DNA of 64,000 nt from Colwellia piezophila ATCC BAA-637 (GCF_000378625.1 NZ_KB905162.1:248001-312000), one strand, 5' to 3'. Numbered from the stretch's first letter, positions 48,280 through 57,940 are shown. A program made the numbers and translations. Notes: generated from the sequence alone by a model not told the origin.

Positions 48280-48306
48280 TTATCGGCAGTAGTTATTATT
48301 TCTTGA
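48280..48306 (-). promoter_or_regulatory. sigma-28 promoter of the protease flagellin
   Basis: Minus strand TCAAGAAA-N11-GCCGATAA: perfect -10 box, correct spacer, -35 with TxAAG conserved. Implies coexpression with late flagellins and a very short leader of about 30 nt. Confidence 0.8.
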
Positions 48307-48472
48307 AGGAAATTTGTATAATTATTATGTTTTGACACTGCTCGTTATGACAAAAAAATGACTACTATGCGTCAACTTTTTGTTGCTTTAAAAAAAATAA
48401 TGGCTAAAATTACATTTGTCACGACAAAGTGACATTAAAATAACAAGTTAGCATCGGTAGTGAAGATTAGTT

Positions 48473-49993
48473 ATGAATGTAACGGAAACATTAATAGGTC
48501 AAAAACAAATTTTGGTTGTCGATAACGACGAGGCTAGAAGTCACCATTTAAGTACGGTGCTCGCTTTTGTCGGTGAGCACTTTATGCATTGTTCACAAGA
48601 GTAAGCGATTGCAAAATTGGCTGATAACAGCCATATTCTCACGGTTATACTAACCGGCAATGTCAGCAGTGATTGTGCTAGCTTAATTAAAACTAATCCC
48701 AGTGTGCCTTTTATTCTTCATGATGTACTTGATAGCAATGCCTTAGCCATTAATGTCAATGTTATCGGGACGCTTTGTGCACCGCTTAATTATGCCCAGC
48801 TGACAGAGCTTATTCACCATTGTCATCAATATCACAATAAACTACCCCGTACTGGCCGGAAATTGGGCTCGAGTGCTTTGTTTCGTTCACTCGTTGGTAC
48901 GAGTGAAGTGATGGCGCAAGTACGATTTTTAATCGAGCAAGTTGCCAAATCGCCTGCTAGTGTACTCGTGTTAGGTGAATCGGGTACCGGTAAAGAAGTT
49001 GTTGCCCGTAATATTCATAACTTATCTGACCGTGGCAAAGAGGCTTTTGTGCCGATTAACTGCGGGGCTATTCCGGCAGAATTGCTTGAAAGTGAACTGT
49101 TTGGCCATGAAAAGGGGGCTTTTACTGGCGCAATTTCAACACGTAAAGGCCGCTTTGAATTAGCCGAAGGCGGCACGCTGTTTTTAGATGAAATTGGTGA
49201 TATGCCACAGCCGATGCAGGTAAAGCTATTACGTGTTTTACAAGAGCGTACTTTTGAGCGTGTCGGTGGCAGCAAAAGTATCAAAGCCAATGTCCGTATT
49301 ATTGCGGCCACTCATCAAGATCTAGAGGAAATGATCAAAGCAGGCAGTTTTAGAGAGGATTTATATTATCGTTTGAATGTATTTCCGATAGATACGCCTT
49401 CATTGCGTGAACGTAAAGAAGATATCCCACTACTAATGAAAGAGTTACTGACTCGCTTTGAGCATGATCAAGGTAAAACCGTACGCTTTACCGAAAAAGC
49501 TATTGAGTCATTAATGGAGCATCCGTGGCATGGTAATGTGCGAGAGCTATCAAACCTAATAGAGCGTATGTTGATTATGTATGCAGAGCAAATTGTTGAT
49601 GTTGCCGAACTGCCTTATAAATACCAACATATTGATGTCGAAGTTTATAATCCGGAATACCCAGAAGAATTACAAGAGCAAGATGTTATCAATGCGCTTT
49701 TCTCTGGCTTTGAATACGATGATGAGGAAAGTAGCGAAGAAAATTTAGTCGACAATGATAGCAAGAGTGAGCCGGGAAGCAGCACTAACTCAGGTTTATT
49801 ACCCAACGATGGCCTAAATTTAAAAGAGCATTTAGCTGACCTTGAAGTTTCTCTCATCATACAATCTTTAAGTAAGCATGACTATGTTGTCGCTAGAGCT
49901 GCTGAAACCTTAGGTATGCGTAGAACAACTCTGGTTGAAAAAATGCGTAAATATGATTTACAAAAGCCAAGTGATAAAGCGAGCTTGGGTTAA
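48473..49993 (+). pseudogene. flrA: FlrA/FleQ flagellar master regulator, interrupted by an in-frame TAA
   Basis: The 507-codon frame starts at ATG 48473 and continues to TAA 49993 except for one stop, TAA at 48602-48604 (codon 44), after CSQE. Upstream residues (QILVVDNDEARSHHLSTVLAFVGEHF) match the atypical FleQ/FlrA receiver domain; downstream are the rest of it, an intact AAA+ domain (GESGTGKEV Walker A, GAFTGA sigma-54 loop, GGTLFLDEIGDMP) and a C-terminal Fis-type helix-turn-helix (AAETLGMRRTTLVEKMRKY). CAA to TAA would restore Gln by a single transition. Function may persist by readthrough or reinitiation at TTG 48617, or the call may be a sequencing error. Confidence 0.85.
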
Positions 49994-50078
49994 TAGCTTA
50001 GTCAATTGATTGACAGTGTTCTTTAGCAATAATTAGCTTGTTATGTTTCTACTCTGTTGAATATAAAGGAAAAAATAA

Positions 50079-50094
50079 TGGCATAGTAAATGCT
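50079..50094 (+). promoter_or_regulatory. sigma-54 promoter candidate for flrBC
   Basis: TGGCATAGTAAATGCT has TGGCA and TGC with exact spacing, 38 bp before the flrB start. In Vibrio flrBC is activated by FlrA with sigma-54, so the position is expected. Confidence 0.7.
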
Positions 50095-50131
50095 ATGTAA
50101 GTACTAGATAGTTTTTTTAGAGTACTTATGT

Positions 50132-51394
50132 ATGGCACAAGTTATGGCACAAGCAACACAGTCAACAATACCTTCAGTTATGCCTTTAGCAACACCTTTA
50201 ACAAGGGAGGCAACCGGCAACACCGCATTTGCTTCGCTAAAATTCATTGATGCAGGTTTAGCCAAAGAAAATCAATCTTCGCTGCTTGAGCAAGAAGCCT
50301 TTCCTGGTGAGCTAGCGGCATTGAGAGCACAAGCAACTCAAAGTACCCAACCTAACTTTTCATCTCGTTATAACCAATTAGCGGATCAATTAATTGACGT
50401 AATGCCAACGGGCTTAGTTATGCTTGATGGCAATGGCATTGTTGTTAAAATAAACAAAGTTGCGAGAAACTTACTTGATGAGCCAATACTTGGCCAACCT
50501 TGGTTTAATGTTATTGCACGATCGTTTAATCCTCGTGAAGATGATTGGCATGAAATATCACTGAAAGATGGTCGTCGCGTTAAATTAGAAATTACTAGTT
50601 TAGGCTCACAACCGGGTCAGTTGATCATGATCACAGACCTAACCGAAAACCGCTTATTGCAAGACAAGTTGGCGCAAATGCAACGTCTTTCTTCTTTAGG
50701 TAAAATGGTGTCAACACTTGCCCATCAAATTCGCACACCTTTATCTGCAGCCATTCTTTACGGTGAAAACTTATCAAGCAATAAACTTGCTGAAAGTGCG
50801 CGTATTAAGTTTCAAAATAAATTGAATGCCCGCTTACATGATTTAGAGCAGCAGGTTAATGACATGCTGCTGTTCTCTAAAAGTGGTAAAGAGCAAGTCG
50901 TCACCCGACTATCAGTCAATGAATTGATTGATGATGCAGTTGCTTCGATGGATGCACTGTTAAGTAAAGCGAAGGCCGAAGTTAAAATCCAATCACCAGA
51001 TAACGATCTTTTTATCCTCGCCAATAAAAATGCCCTAACAGGGGCGATTCAAAATTTGTTACATAACTCATTACAAGCGATTAGTGGCGAACAGACAGCA
51101 GTACCGGTGATAAATATTCAAGTGTACAGCCAAGCTAATGACCTTTATTTGAGTTTCAAAGACAATGGTCCTGGTATCGATGATAAAATTAGCGATAAAA
51201 TATTTAAGCCATTTTATACCTCAAGTTGTAAAGGCACAGGGCTAGGTTTAGCGGTTGTTAAGTCGGTGGTAAACGCTCATCAAGGTGAAGTGAGCCTACT
51301 TAACCAAACCGGCACAGGAGCACATTTTGTTATTAAATTACCTTTGCTCGAGCAAGGTAAGGTGATGAACAGTAAATCGATGGGAGAGTGCTAA
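50132..51394 (+). CDS. flrB: FlrB sensor histidine kinase
   Basis: A 420-aa cytosolic kinase with no membrane segments. A PAS-like domain occupies about residues 85-165 (NQLADQLIDVMPTGLVMLDGNGIVV), HisKA follows with phospho-acceptor His in STLAHQIRTPLSAA, and the ATPase domain has NLLHNSLQAI, DNGPGIDDKI and GTGLGLAVVKSVV. It phosphorylates FlrC, encoded next with stop-start overlap. The first 70 residues are low-complexity. Confidence 0.94.
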   Translation: MAQVMAQATQSTIPSVMPLATPLTREATGNTAFASLKFIDAGLAKENQSSLLEQEAFPGELAALRAQATQSTQPNFSSRYNQLADQLIDVMPTGLVMLDGNGIVVKINKVARNLLDEPILGQPWFNVIARSFNPREDDWHEISLKDGRRVKLEITSLGSQPGQLIMITDLTENRLLQDKLAQMQRLSSLGKMVSTLAHQIRTPLSAAILYGENLSSNKLAESARIKFQNKLNARLHDLEQQVNDMLLFSKSGKEQVVTRLSVNELIDDAVASMDALLSKAKAEVKIQSPDNDLFILANKNALTGAIQNLLHNSLQAISGEQTAVPVINIQVYSQANDLYLSFKDNGPGIDDKISDKIFKPFYTSSCKGTGLGLAVVKSVVNAHQGEVSLLNQTGTGAHFVIKLPLLEQGKVMNSKSMGEC

Positions 51395-52734
51395 TGACTG
51401 AACATAAAATACTTGTTGTTGAAGACGATGCCGGTTTACGTGAAGCTCTGGTAGATACGTTGTCATTAGCAGGTTATCGCTGTATTGAAGCGGACTCTGG
51501 TGAAACAGCCTTATTACAGCTGAAAAATAATCGCGTAGATATTGTGGTCAGCGATGTCCAAATGGGTGGCATGTCAGGTCTATCCTTATTGAAAAGCATT
51601 AAAAACCAACATACCAACTTACCTGTCCTGCTGATGACCGCTTATGGCACTATAGATGATGCCGTGCAAGCCATGCGAGATGGCGCTTGTAACTATATTG
51701 CTAAGCCATTTGCGCCAGAGGTTTTACTTAATATGGTCAGTCAATATATTGCCCCAATAAGAGTGAATCAAAAAGATCCCATTGTCGCCGATAAGCGTTC
51801 GTTAGAACTGCTGACTTTAGCTAAAAAGGTCGCTAGTACTGACGCCTCGGTGATGATTCTTGGCCCCAGTGGCTCAGGTAAAGAAGTATTAGCACAATAT
51901 GTGCACAACCATTCTAAACGTAGTACCAAAGCCTTTATCGCGATAAATTGTGCGGCAATTCCAGAAAACATGTTAGAAGCAACGTTATTTGGCTATGAAA
52001 AAGGCGCTTTTACTGGCGCCATTCAAGCATGCCCAGGAAAATTTGAACAAGCCCAAGGCGGTACTATTTTACTTGATGAAATTACTGAAATGGACTTAGC
52101 GCTGCAAGCGAAAATATTGCGGGTATTACAAGAACGTGAAGTCGAACGTTTAGGCAGTAGGAAAATGATAAAACTTGATGTTCGAGTTATTGCCACCAGT
52201 AATCGAGATTTAAAAGCCGCGGTAAATAGCGGTATATTTCGAGAAGATCTTTATTATCGACTTAATGTCTTTCCACTTTCTTGGCTACCTTTGGCTGAGC
52301 GTGTTGACGATATATTTGTACTCGCCCAACACTTAGTCTCCGGCCACTGTCAAAAAAGTGGCGACCCCATTCCTGAATTCACCGGCTCGGCGCGCAGTAA
52401 GCTTAATGCCTATCATTGGCCAGGAAATGTGCGTGAATTAGATAATGTTATTCAAAGAGCACTAATATTACATAACGACAACCTAATTGATGCTAGTGAT
52501 TTATTGATTGAAAATTTTGATACTGTCTTGGTACCCGAGCCAAAAGAAGTTAGCTGTAGCGAAGACAAGCTCGGCAGTGAATTGAAGCTGCAAGAGCATC
52601 AAATTATTCTCGACACTTTACACGCATGTCATGGCAGTCGTAAAGCCGTGGCCGAGCGCTTAGGAATAAGCCCTCGAACTTTACGCTATAAAATTGCCAA
52701 AATGCGTGACTCTGGCATAGAGATCCCAGCATAG
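51394..52734 (+). CDS. flrC: FlrC sigma-54-dependent response regulator
   Basis: A 446-aa three-domain NtrC-type activator. Receiver (residues 1-120) with VVEDD, phospho-acceptor Asp in VVSDVQMGG and Lys in IAKPF; AAA+ domain (about 140-375) with GPSGSGKEV, GAFTGA and GGTILLDEI; Fis-type HTH at the end (AVAERLGISPRTLRYKIAK). It switches on class III flagellar operons. ATG 51394 overlaps the flrB stop (TAATG) and follows GGGAGAG. Its stop is four bases before repeat copy C. Confidence 0.95.
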   Translation: MTEHKILVVEDDAGLREALVDTLSLAGYRCIEADSGETALLQLKNNRVDIVVSDVQMGGMSGLSLLKSIKNQHTNLPVLLMTAYGTIDDAVQAMRDGACNYIAKPFAPEVLLNMVSQYIAPIRVNQKDPIVADKRSLELLTLAKKVASTDASVMILGPSGSGKEVLAQYVHNHSKRSTKAFIAINCAAIPENMLEATLFGYEKGAFTGAIQACPGKFEQAQGGTILLDEITEMDLALQAKILRVLQEREVERLGSRKMIKLDVRVIATSNRDLKAAVNSGIFREDLYYRLNVFPLSWLPLAERVDDIFVLAQHLVSGHCQKSGDPIPEFTGSARSKLNAYHWPGNVRELDNVIQRALILHNDNLIDASDLLIENFDTVLVPEPKEVSCSEDKLGSELKLQEHQIILDTLHACHGSRKAVAERLGISPRTLRYKIAKMRDSGIEIPA

Positions 52735-52737
52735 CTT

Positions 52738-53003
52738 ATACCAAGTTGATTAAGTTCTTTCCCACTCAGCGAGAGTTAAAGGGTTTAGAGGCAAGGCATT
52801 GATTGAAGAGAATGGTTATTCCCTTGTCAAAATCAATAACGCCGCATATGAACCCTTTAAACTCGCCCTATGGGAGCTTACTCAATGACCACTAACATCG
52901 TTAAATTTATGTGGTTTAGAATGACTAGACCTAAACAAATTCGCCTTGTTATTGAACATTGAGTACAGCTCTGAGTTGGGAAGAAATTTAATCAAATTGG
53001 TAT
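52738..53003. repeat. inverted-end structured repeat, copy C
   Basis: Same orientation as copy A and closely similar, but an internal stretch of about 50 bp (the CAGGAG and CTACAT palindromes) is missing. It starts four bases after the flrC stop codon. Confidence 0.85.
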
Positions 53004-53075
53004 TACCTATTTCGATCATTATAAGTAACACTCCTCGGGCATGCATACCTTGTTCATTGTCCTATTAACTAACGC

Positions 53076-53108
53076 AAAAGCTATTGCTAATTACGATAGC
53101 TTTTTTTT
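53076..53108 (+). terminator. terminator between flrC and fliE
   Basis: AAAAGCTAT pairs with ATAGCTTTT around an 11-nt loop, followed by further T residues. It lies beyond repeat copy C. Confidence 0.85.
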
Positions 53109-53141
53109 AGTTACGCCCCATTATGATCATAAGCAACGTTT

Positions 53142-53157
53142 TGGCACTATGCTTGCA
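53142..53157 (+). promoter_or_regulatory. sigma-54 promoter of fliEFG
   Basis: TGGCACTATGCTTGCA matches TGGCAC-N5-TTGCA perfectly, 55 bp before the fliE start. Confidence 0.93.
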
Positions 53158-53211
53158 ACCTCACTGATAATCCTTGTATAACGTAAAAAAATTGACAAAA
53201 GTGAGCGCACC

Positions 53212-53580
53212 ATGGATATCAAAAGTAACTCTCTATATAGCCAAATGCAACAGATGTCGCTACAAGCTATGGGTAATAAATTACCCCCAGTTAACGGTGA
53301 TGCCATGGGTATTAATGGTATTGCAGGTAACAGCGTCGGCAAGATAAACGACTCAAGCAGTAGTTTTGGTAGCATGCTCACCAACGCTTTAAACAGTGTT
53401 AACGAATTACAAACAGAAGCAGGTGATAAAAAAAGAGCCTTTGAGATGGGCGATTCAAACGTCACACTTGCTGAGGTTATGATTGCTTCATCTAAATCAG
53501 GTATCGCCTTGGATGCCACCGTACAAATACGAAATAAATTTGTTGAAGCCTATAAAGAGATAATGAGCATGCCAGTATAA
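53212..53580 (+). CDS. fliE: FliE MS-ring/rod junction protein
   Basis: A 122-aa export-apparatus substrate. C-terminal ALNSVNELQTEAGDKKRAFEMGDSNVTLAEVMIASSKSGIALDATVQIRNKFVEAYKEIMSMPV (residues 59-122) is typical of FliE. It links rod to MS-ring and opens the fliEFG group behind a strong sigma-54 promoter. Confidence 0.96.
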   Translation: MDIKSNSLYSQMQQMSLQAMGNKLPPVNGDAMGINGIAGNSVGKINDSSSSFGSMLTNALNSVNELQTEAGDKKRAFEMGDSNVTLAEVMIASSKSGIALDATVQIRNKFVEAYKEIMSMPV

Positions 53581-53760
53581 TTTAACTGGCTTAAATCTGT
53601 TATAACGTCGTTGTCTTCATTCCGAATAGACTAGCTATTCATCAATCAAACGCCTTGTTATAAATGATTTGTTCTCAGTTAAAGCTGAGTGTCTAAATTA
53701 AGTTTCAGCTAAGTTATTTAATAAATTTTATCGTAAAAAACAGTACAACGGAGAAGTGAA

Positions 53761-55497
53761 GTGGCAGATACAAACGCAATGGTAGCAGCTGATGGCGGTG
53801 GTGATATGATTGCTAGTGATGCTGATAGTGCGGGTATGGAAGAGCAAAAATCAGGCTTCTCTGCCTCATTAGGTAATGTCGATATTTTAAGACAAATCAC
53901 CATAGTGGTGGCGTTAGCCATTTGTTTGGCTATTGCAGTGTTTGTTATTATGTTAGCAAACGAGCCGGAGTATCGGTTTTTATCGAAATTACCCACCAAA
54001 CAGCTAATCACCACTATGGACTTTCTTGATGCCAATCAAGTGGACTATCGTCAAGAAAACAACACCATCTCAGTACCTACCGATGAATATCAAAATATCA
54101 AGTTATTACTTGCCCGCGAAGGTTTAACTGATGAGTCTTCACATGGTGAAGATATATTAATGCAGGACATGGGCTTTGGTGTTAGTCAAAGGCTAGAGCG
54201 GGAAAGGTTAAAATATGGTCGTGAGCAACGAATTTCTAGAACGGTAGAGCAACTTAAAAGTATCAGCCGCGCACATATATTGCTCGCTATTCCACGTGAA
54301 AATGTTTTTGCTCGCCGTGAAAAAAATCCATCCGCTACTGCGGTATTAACCATGCGTCGCGGCAAAATTTTATCCGCTGAAGAAGTTGATGCTGTTGTCG
54401 ATATCATTGCTTCAGCGGTACAAGGGTTGAGCCCAAATCGTGTTACGGTTACCGATCAAAATGGTCGCCTACTTAACTCAGGCTCACAAGATTCTATTTC
54501 TTCGCGAGCCCGTAAAGAATTTGAAATTGAACAAAAGCGTGAGCAAGAGTACTTGGCGAAAATTGATAGTATTCTTATCCCTGTTGTGGGTCTGGGTAAT
54601 TATACCGCCCAAGTTGATGTTACAATGGATTTCACTAATGTAGAAGAGACCCAGCGTCGTTATAATGCTGATTTACCCGCATTGCGTAGTGAAATGAGCG
54701 TTGAAACCAGTAATATAGGTGGCTTACTCGGGGGGATCCCCGGGGCGTTGACTAACCAACCCCCCATTGAGTCAGTTATCCCTGAAAATGCGGTTGGTGG
54801 ACAAAAGAAAAGTATGCCCAGTCGTAAGCACTCAGAATGGACTAAAAACTATGAGCTAGATGAAGCGATTAGCTACACTAAAAAGCAAACAGGTATTATC
54901 AGGCGTGTCAGTGTTTCTGTCGCACTTGATTATGTTACTGGTGCGATGCCCCCTCCAACTGAAGGAGCTGTGGATACACCTAACCCTGTAATAGCACCCC
55001 GTTCTGCTGCTGAGGTCGCTAGTATTCGCCGGCTACTACAAGGTAGTATTGGCTTTGATTTACAACGTGGTGGTGTTTTGGAAGTGGTGACTATTCCATT
55101 TAATCGTCCCGACTTTGGCGTAGTGGCCGAAATACCTATGTGGCAACAGCCTTGGTTTCTAAAAGTACTGAAATTAGTCTTAGGGGCTTTAGTTATTATC
55201 GTCTTAATCTTAGCGGTAGTTCGACCTATGTTGAAACGCTTAATCTACCCAGACCAAACACCAGACGATTATGGTGATAAGTCACTAGATAGTCACATAG
55301 ATTTAGGCGATGAGACTATGGATATGCTGACCTCAGAGTTTGATGCGGGCGCAGTTGGTTTTGCCGCAGATGGGAGTTTACAGTTACCGGATCTTCATCG
55401 AGATGAAGATATTTTAAAAGCGGTTCGTGCACTAGTTGCCAATGAACCGGAATTATCGTCGCAAGTAGTCAAAAGTTGGTTGAACGAAGATGAGTGA
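53761..55497 (+). CDS. fliF: FliF MS-ring protein
   Basis: A 578-aa inner-membrane ring protein. Two transmembrane helices flank the periplasmic part: about residues 43-65 (ITIVVALAICLAIAVFVIML) and about 470-490 (LKLVLGALVIIVLILAVV). Ring-building motifs include EYRFLSKLPTKQL and ILLAIPRENVF. The C-terminus (VRALVANEPELSSQVVKSWL) binds FliG. Start is GTG 53761 with GGAGAAG upstream; the end overlaps fliG by 8 bases. Confidence 0.96.
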   Translation: MADTNAMVAADGGGDMIASDADSAGMEEQKSGFSASLGNVDILRQITIVVALAICLAIAVFVIMLANEPEYRFLSKLPTKQLITTMDFLDANQVDYRQENNTISVPTDEYQNIKLLLAREGLTDESSHGEDILMQDMGFGVSQRLERERLKYGREQRISRTVEQLKSISRAHILLAIPRENVFARREKNPSATAVLTMRRGKILSAEEVDAVVDIIASAVQGLSPNRVTVTDQNGRLLNSGSQDSISSRARKEFEIEQKREQEYLAKIDSILIPVVGLGNYTAQVDVTMDFTNVEETQRRYNADLPALRSEMSVETSNIGGLLGGIPGALTNQPPIESVIPENAVGGQKKSMPSRKHSEWTKNYELDEAISYTKKQTGIIRRVSVSVALDYVTGAMPPPTEGAVDTPNPVIAPRSAAEVASIRRLLQGSIGFDLQRGGVLEVVTIPFNRPDFGVVAEIPMWQQPWFLKVLKLVLGALVIIVLILAVVRPMLKRLIYPDQTPDDYGDKSLDSHIDLGDETMDMLTSEFDAGAVGFAADGSLQLPDLHRDEDILKAVRALVANEPELSSQVVKSWLNEDE

Positions 55498-56548
55498 TGA
55501 AACACAAGAAATCGGCGAGTTAGCCGCACCCTCACCAGGGTTTGATGTAGAAAAATTAGAAGGCGCTGAAAAAGCGGCAATATTATTACTTAGTTTGTCC
55601 GAGGAAGATGCGGCGCAAATTTTAAAACACCTTGAACCAAAGCAAGTACAGCAGGTGGGTACTGTGATGGCGGCAATGGAAGATTTTACCCAAGAAAAAA
55701 TTACCGCGGTGCATAAACTTTTTATTCATGAGATACAGAACTTCTCAACGATTGGTTTCCAAAGTGAAGAGTTTGTTCGTAAAGCGTTAACCGCAGCATT
55801 GGGTGAAGATAAGGCCGGTAATTTAATTGATCAAATTGTCATGGGTGGCGGTGCTAAAGGCTTAGATTCATTGAAATGGATGGACTCTAAACAAGTAGCC
55901 AATATCATTCGTAATGAACATCCTCAAATTCAAACCATTGTTTTATCCTATTTGGAACCCGAGCAGTCAGCTGAGATCATGAGTCAATTCACTGATAAAG
56001 TTCGTTTAGACTTAATGATGCGTATTGCTAATTTAGAAGAAGTTCAGCCGGCAGCCTTGCAAGAATTAAATGAGATTATGGAGAAACAGTTTGCTGGTCA
56101 AGCGGGAGCACAAGCCGCGAAAATGGGCGGTCTAAAAGTGGCAGCCGATATCATGAACTACCTAGATACTAATGTTGAAGGGATGTTGATGGACTCAATC
56201 CGTGATAACGATGAAGAAATGAGCCAGCAAATTCAGGACTTAATGTTTGTCTTTGAAAACTTGGCGGATGTTGATGACCGCGGTATGCAGGCTATCTTAC
56301 GTGAAGTACAGCAAGAAGCCTTAATGAAAGCGATTAAAGGTACCGATGAAGCGTTAAAAGATAAGATAATGAGTAATATGTCTAAACGTGCTGCGGAAAT
56401 GATGGCCGATGATTTGGAAGCTATGGGTCCGGTACGCATAAGTGAAGTGGAAGCGGCGCAAAAAGAAATTCTGTCAGTTGCTCGACGTTTATCTGACGCA
56501 GGCGAAATTATGCTTGGCGGCGGTGGCGGTGGCGATGAGTTCTTATAA
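55490..56548 (+). CDS. fliG: FliG motor switch protein
   Basis: A 352-aa C-ring protein. GAEKAAILLLSLSEEDAAQILKHLEP starts the FliF-binding domain; the middle EHPQIQTIVLSYLEPEQSA has the EHPQ motif that contacts FliM; the C-terminal torque domain keeps charged residues (MFVFENLADVDDRGMQAILREV). It overlaps fliF by 8 bases. The last base of its stop codon is the first base of repeat copy D. A glycine-rich tail (GGGGGGDEFL) precedes the stop. Confidence 0.97.
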   Translation: MSDETQEIGELAAPSPGFDVEKLEGAEKAAILLLSLSEEDAAQILKHLEPKQVQQVGTVMAAMEDFTQEKITAVHKLFIHEIQNFSTIGFQSEEFVRKALTAALGEDKAGNLIDQIVMGGGAKGLDSLKWMDSKQVANIIRNEHPQIQTIVLSYLEPEQSAEIMSQFTDKVRLDLMMRIANLEEVQPAALQELNEIMEKQFAGQAGAQAAKMGGLKVAADIMNYLDTNVEGMLMDSIRDNDEEMSQQIQDLMFVFENLADVDDRGMQAILREVQQEALMKAIKGTDEALKDKIMSNMSKRAAEMMADDLEAMGPVRISEVEAAQKEILSVARRLSDAGEIMLGGGGGGDEFL

Positions 56549-56943
56549 TACCAAGTTGATTAAGTTAGTTGCCACTCAGAGCTTGCTAGCATTTTGAGAA
56601 CAAATATAATTTTTTGCCTATAGTCACTCTATATGAAAGAAATTTTGTACGGTTATCCAATCACTGGAAAGCTCCGCAAGGGCCTGTACCTAATAAAAGC
56701 TAAAGGCTTTCATGCTGCGTTATTTCTTTTGATAAGGATGCTGCATAGATGCAGAAATTTGAGAATGCAGACGGTACAGGAAGTACCTTATTAGATAATG
56801 CAGGAGCATATTATCCAGAGCATATTATCCAGAGCATATTATCCTGAGAATATTCTCCTGAATAACCATTACCTGCAATCAATGCCTTGCCTCTAAGACT
56901 TTTAACTCTCGCTGAGTGAGAAGAAAGTTATTGGAATTGGTAT
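56548..56943. repeat. inverted-end structured repeat, copy D (expanded)
   Basis: Begins ATACCAAGTTGATTAAGTTA, ends TTGGAATTGGTAT, and runs in the orientation of copy B. It is about 85 bp longer than A or B, partly because of a 14-bp tandem array at 56804-56859. It starts on the last base of the fliG stop and fills the gap to fliH. Confidence 0.85.
56804..56859. repeat. 14-bp tandem array inside repeat copy D
   Basis: Unit GAGCATATTATCCA, two perfect copies, a third with one change and a diverged fourth (GAGAATATTCTCCT). Likely slippage expansion of the CAGGAG palindrome region. Confidence 0.85.
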
Positions 56944-56978
56944 AATATCAAACAGCATAAAAGTAAGAAGGTACTGCA

Positions 56979-57782
56979 ATGTCAAAATCACCCATTCGTA
57001 TTATAAAAGCCGCACAAGTTGCCTCACAGGAAGTTAAGCCTGAGGTTTGGGGTTTACCTAATGTGCAAGGACAAGCTAACGTACAAGATCAAAATAAAAC
57101 CAATGCCTTCGGTCAAAAAAGTCATTGGGTTTATGAACCACCTGAAAGTGAAATTGCCGAGCCGCAACCACTAACGGCCCAAGAAATAGAAGACATTCGA
57201 TTAGCCGCCAGTGAAGAGGGCTTTAATCAAGGTAAAGAAGACGGCTACTCACAAGGTTACCAAGAAGGTAAAGATAAAGGGCTAGAAGAAGGAAAGCAGC
57301 AAGGTATTGAAGAAGGTACTGAACAAGGGTTAGCCCAGGGCAAAGATCAAATTGAGCAACAAGCAAAACACTGGCAAGTATTAATTGAACAATTGCATAA
57401 GCCATTAGCAAGTGTTGAAAAAAATGTTGAAGAGCAATTACTTAATTTAGTTTTACAGCTCACTGAAGCCGTTGTTTTACATGAAGCTAAAACCAACCCT
57501 GACATTTTAATGACGGCTATTGCAACCGGTATGAAAAATTTACCAAGTAGTGAAACACAAACACAAATATGTTTACACCCAAGTGATATTCAATTGGTGG
57601 AAGAAATGTTTGGCGCGGAGCACATCACTAACCAAGGTTGGCGTTTAGTGCCTGCACCCCAGTTAACCCAAGGAAGTTGTCAAATAGAAAACAGTACTTC
57701 TAATATTGACCTGCAAATGAAAACACGATTAAAACAAGTGCTAGAGCCTTTCATGCTAGATGCGCTACATCAAAAAAATTAA
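56979..57782 (+). CDS. fliH: FliH regulator of the FliI ATPase
   Basis: A 267-aa stator-stalk protein. The middle (about residues 80-130) is a run of GxxxG-type repeats with Glu, Gln and Lys (GYSQGYQEGKDKGLEEGKQQ), the FliH hallmark, followed by the C-terminal domain that binds FliI. AAGGT precedes the ATG. It lies 430 bp behind fliG because of repeat copy D, although the genes are normally adjacent. Confidence 0.93.
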   Translation: MSKSPIRIIKAAQVASQEVKPEVWGLPNVQGQANVQDQNKTNAFGQKSHWVYEPPESEIAEPQPLTAQEIEDIRLAASEEGFNQGKEDGYSQGYQEGKDKGLEEGKQQGIEEGTEQGLAQGKDQIEQQAKHWQVLIEQLHKPLASVEKNVEEQLLNLVLQLTEAVVLHEAKTNPDILMTAIATGMKNLPSSETQTQICLHPSDIQLVEEMFGAEHITNQGWRLVPAPQLTQGSCQIENSTSNIDLQMKTRLKQVLEPFMLDALHQKN

Positions 57783-57940
57783 TCTCAGGATACTAATTCC
57801 CAGAGCAATGATTTCGAAACAGTTAACTTAGCAATGATTAACTGCGAAACGATTAGGTAGAGATGATTAACTTGCTAGATTCGAGTGGGTTAATTCATTA
57901 TTTTTAGGCTGATATTTTTATCTTAAGGGTTACAAATTCG

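Noticed and set aside
48617-49993. FlrA as an intact gene starting at TTG 48617
   Set aside because: The TTG has no ribosome site and the conserved receiver sequence continues upstream in the same frame to ATG 48473; an interrupted gene is the simpler reading.
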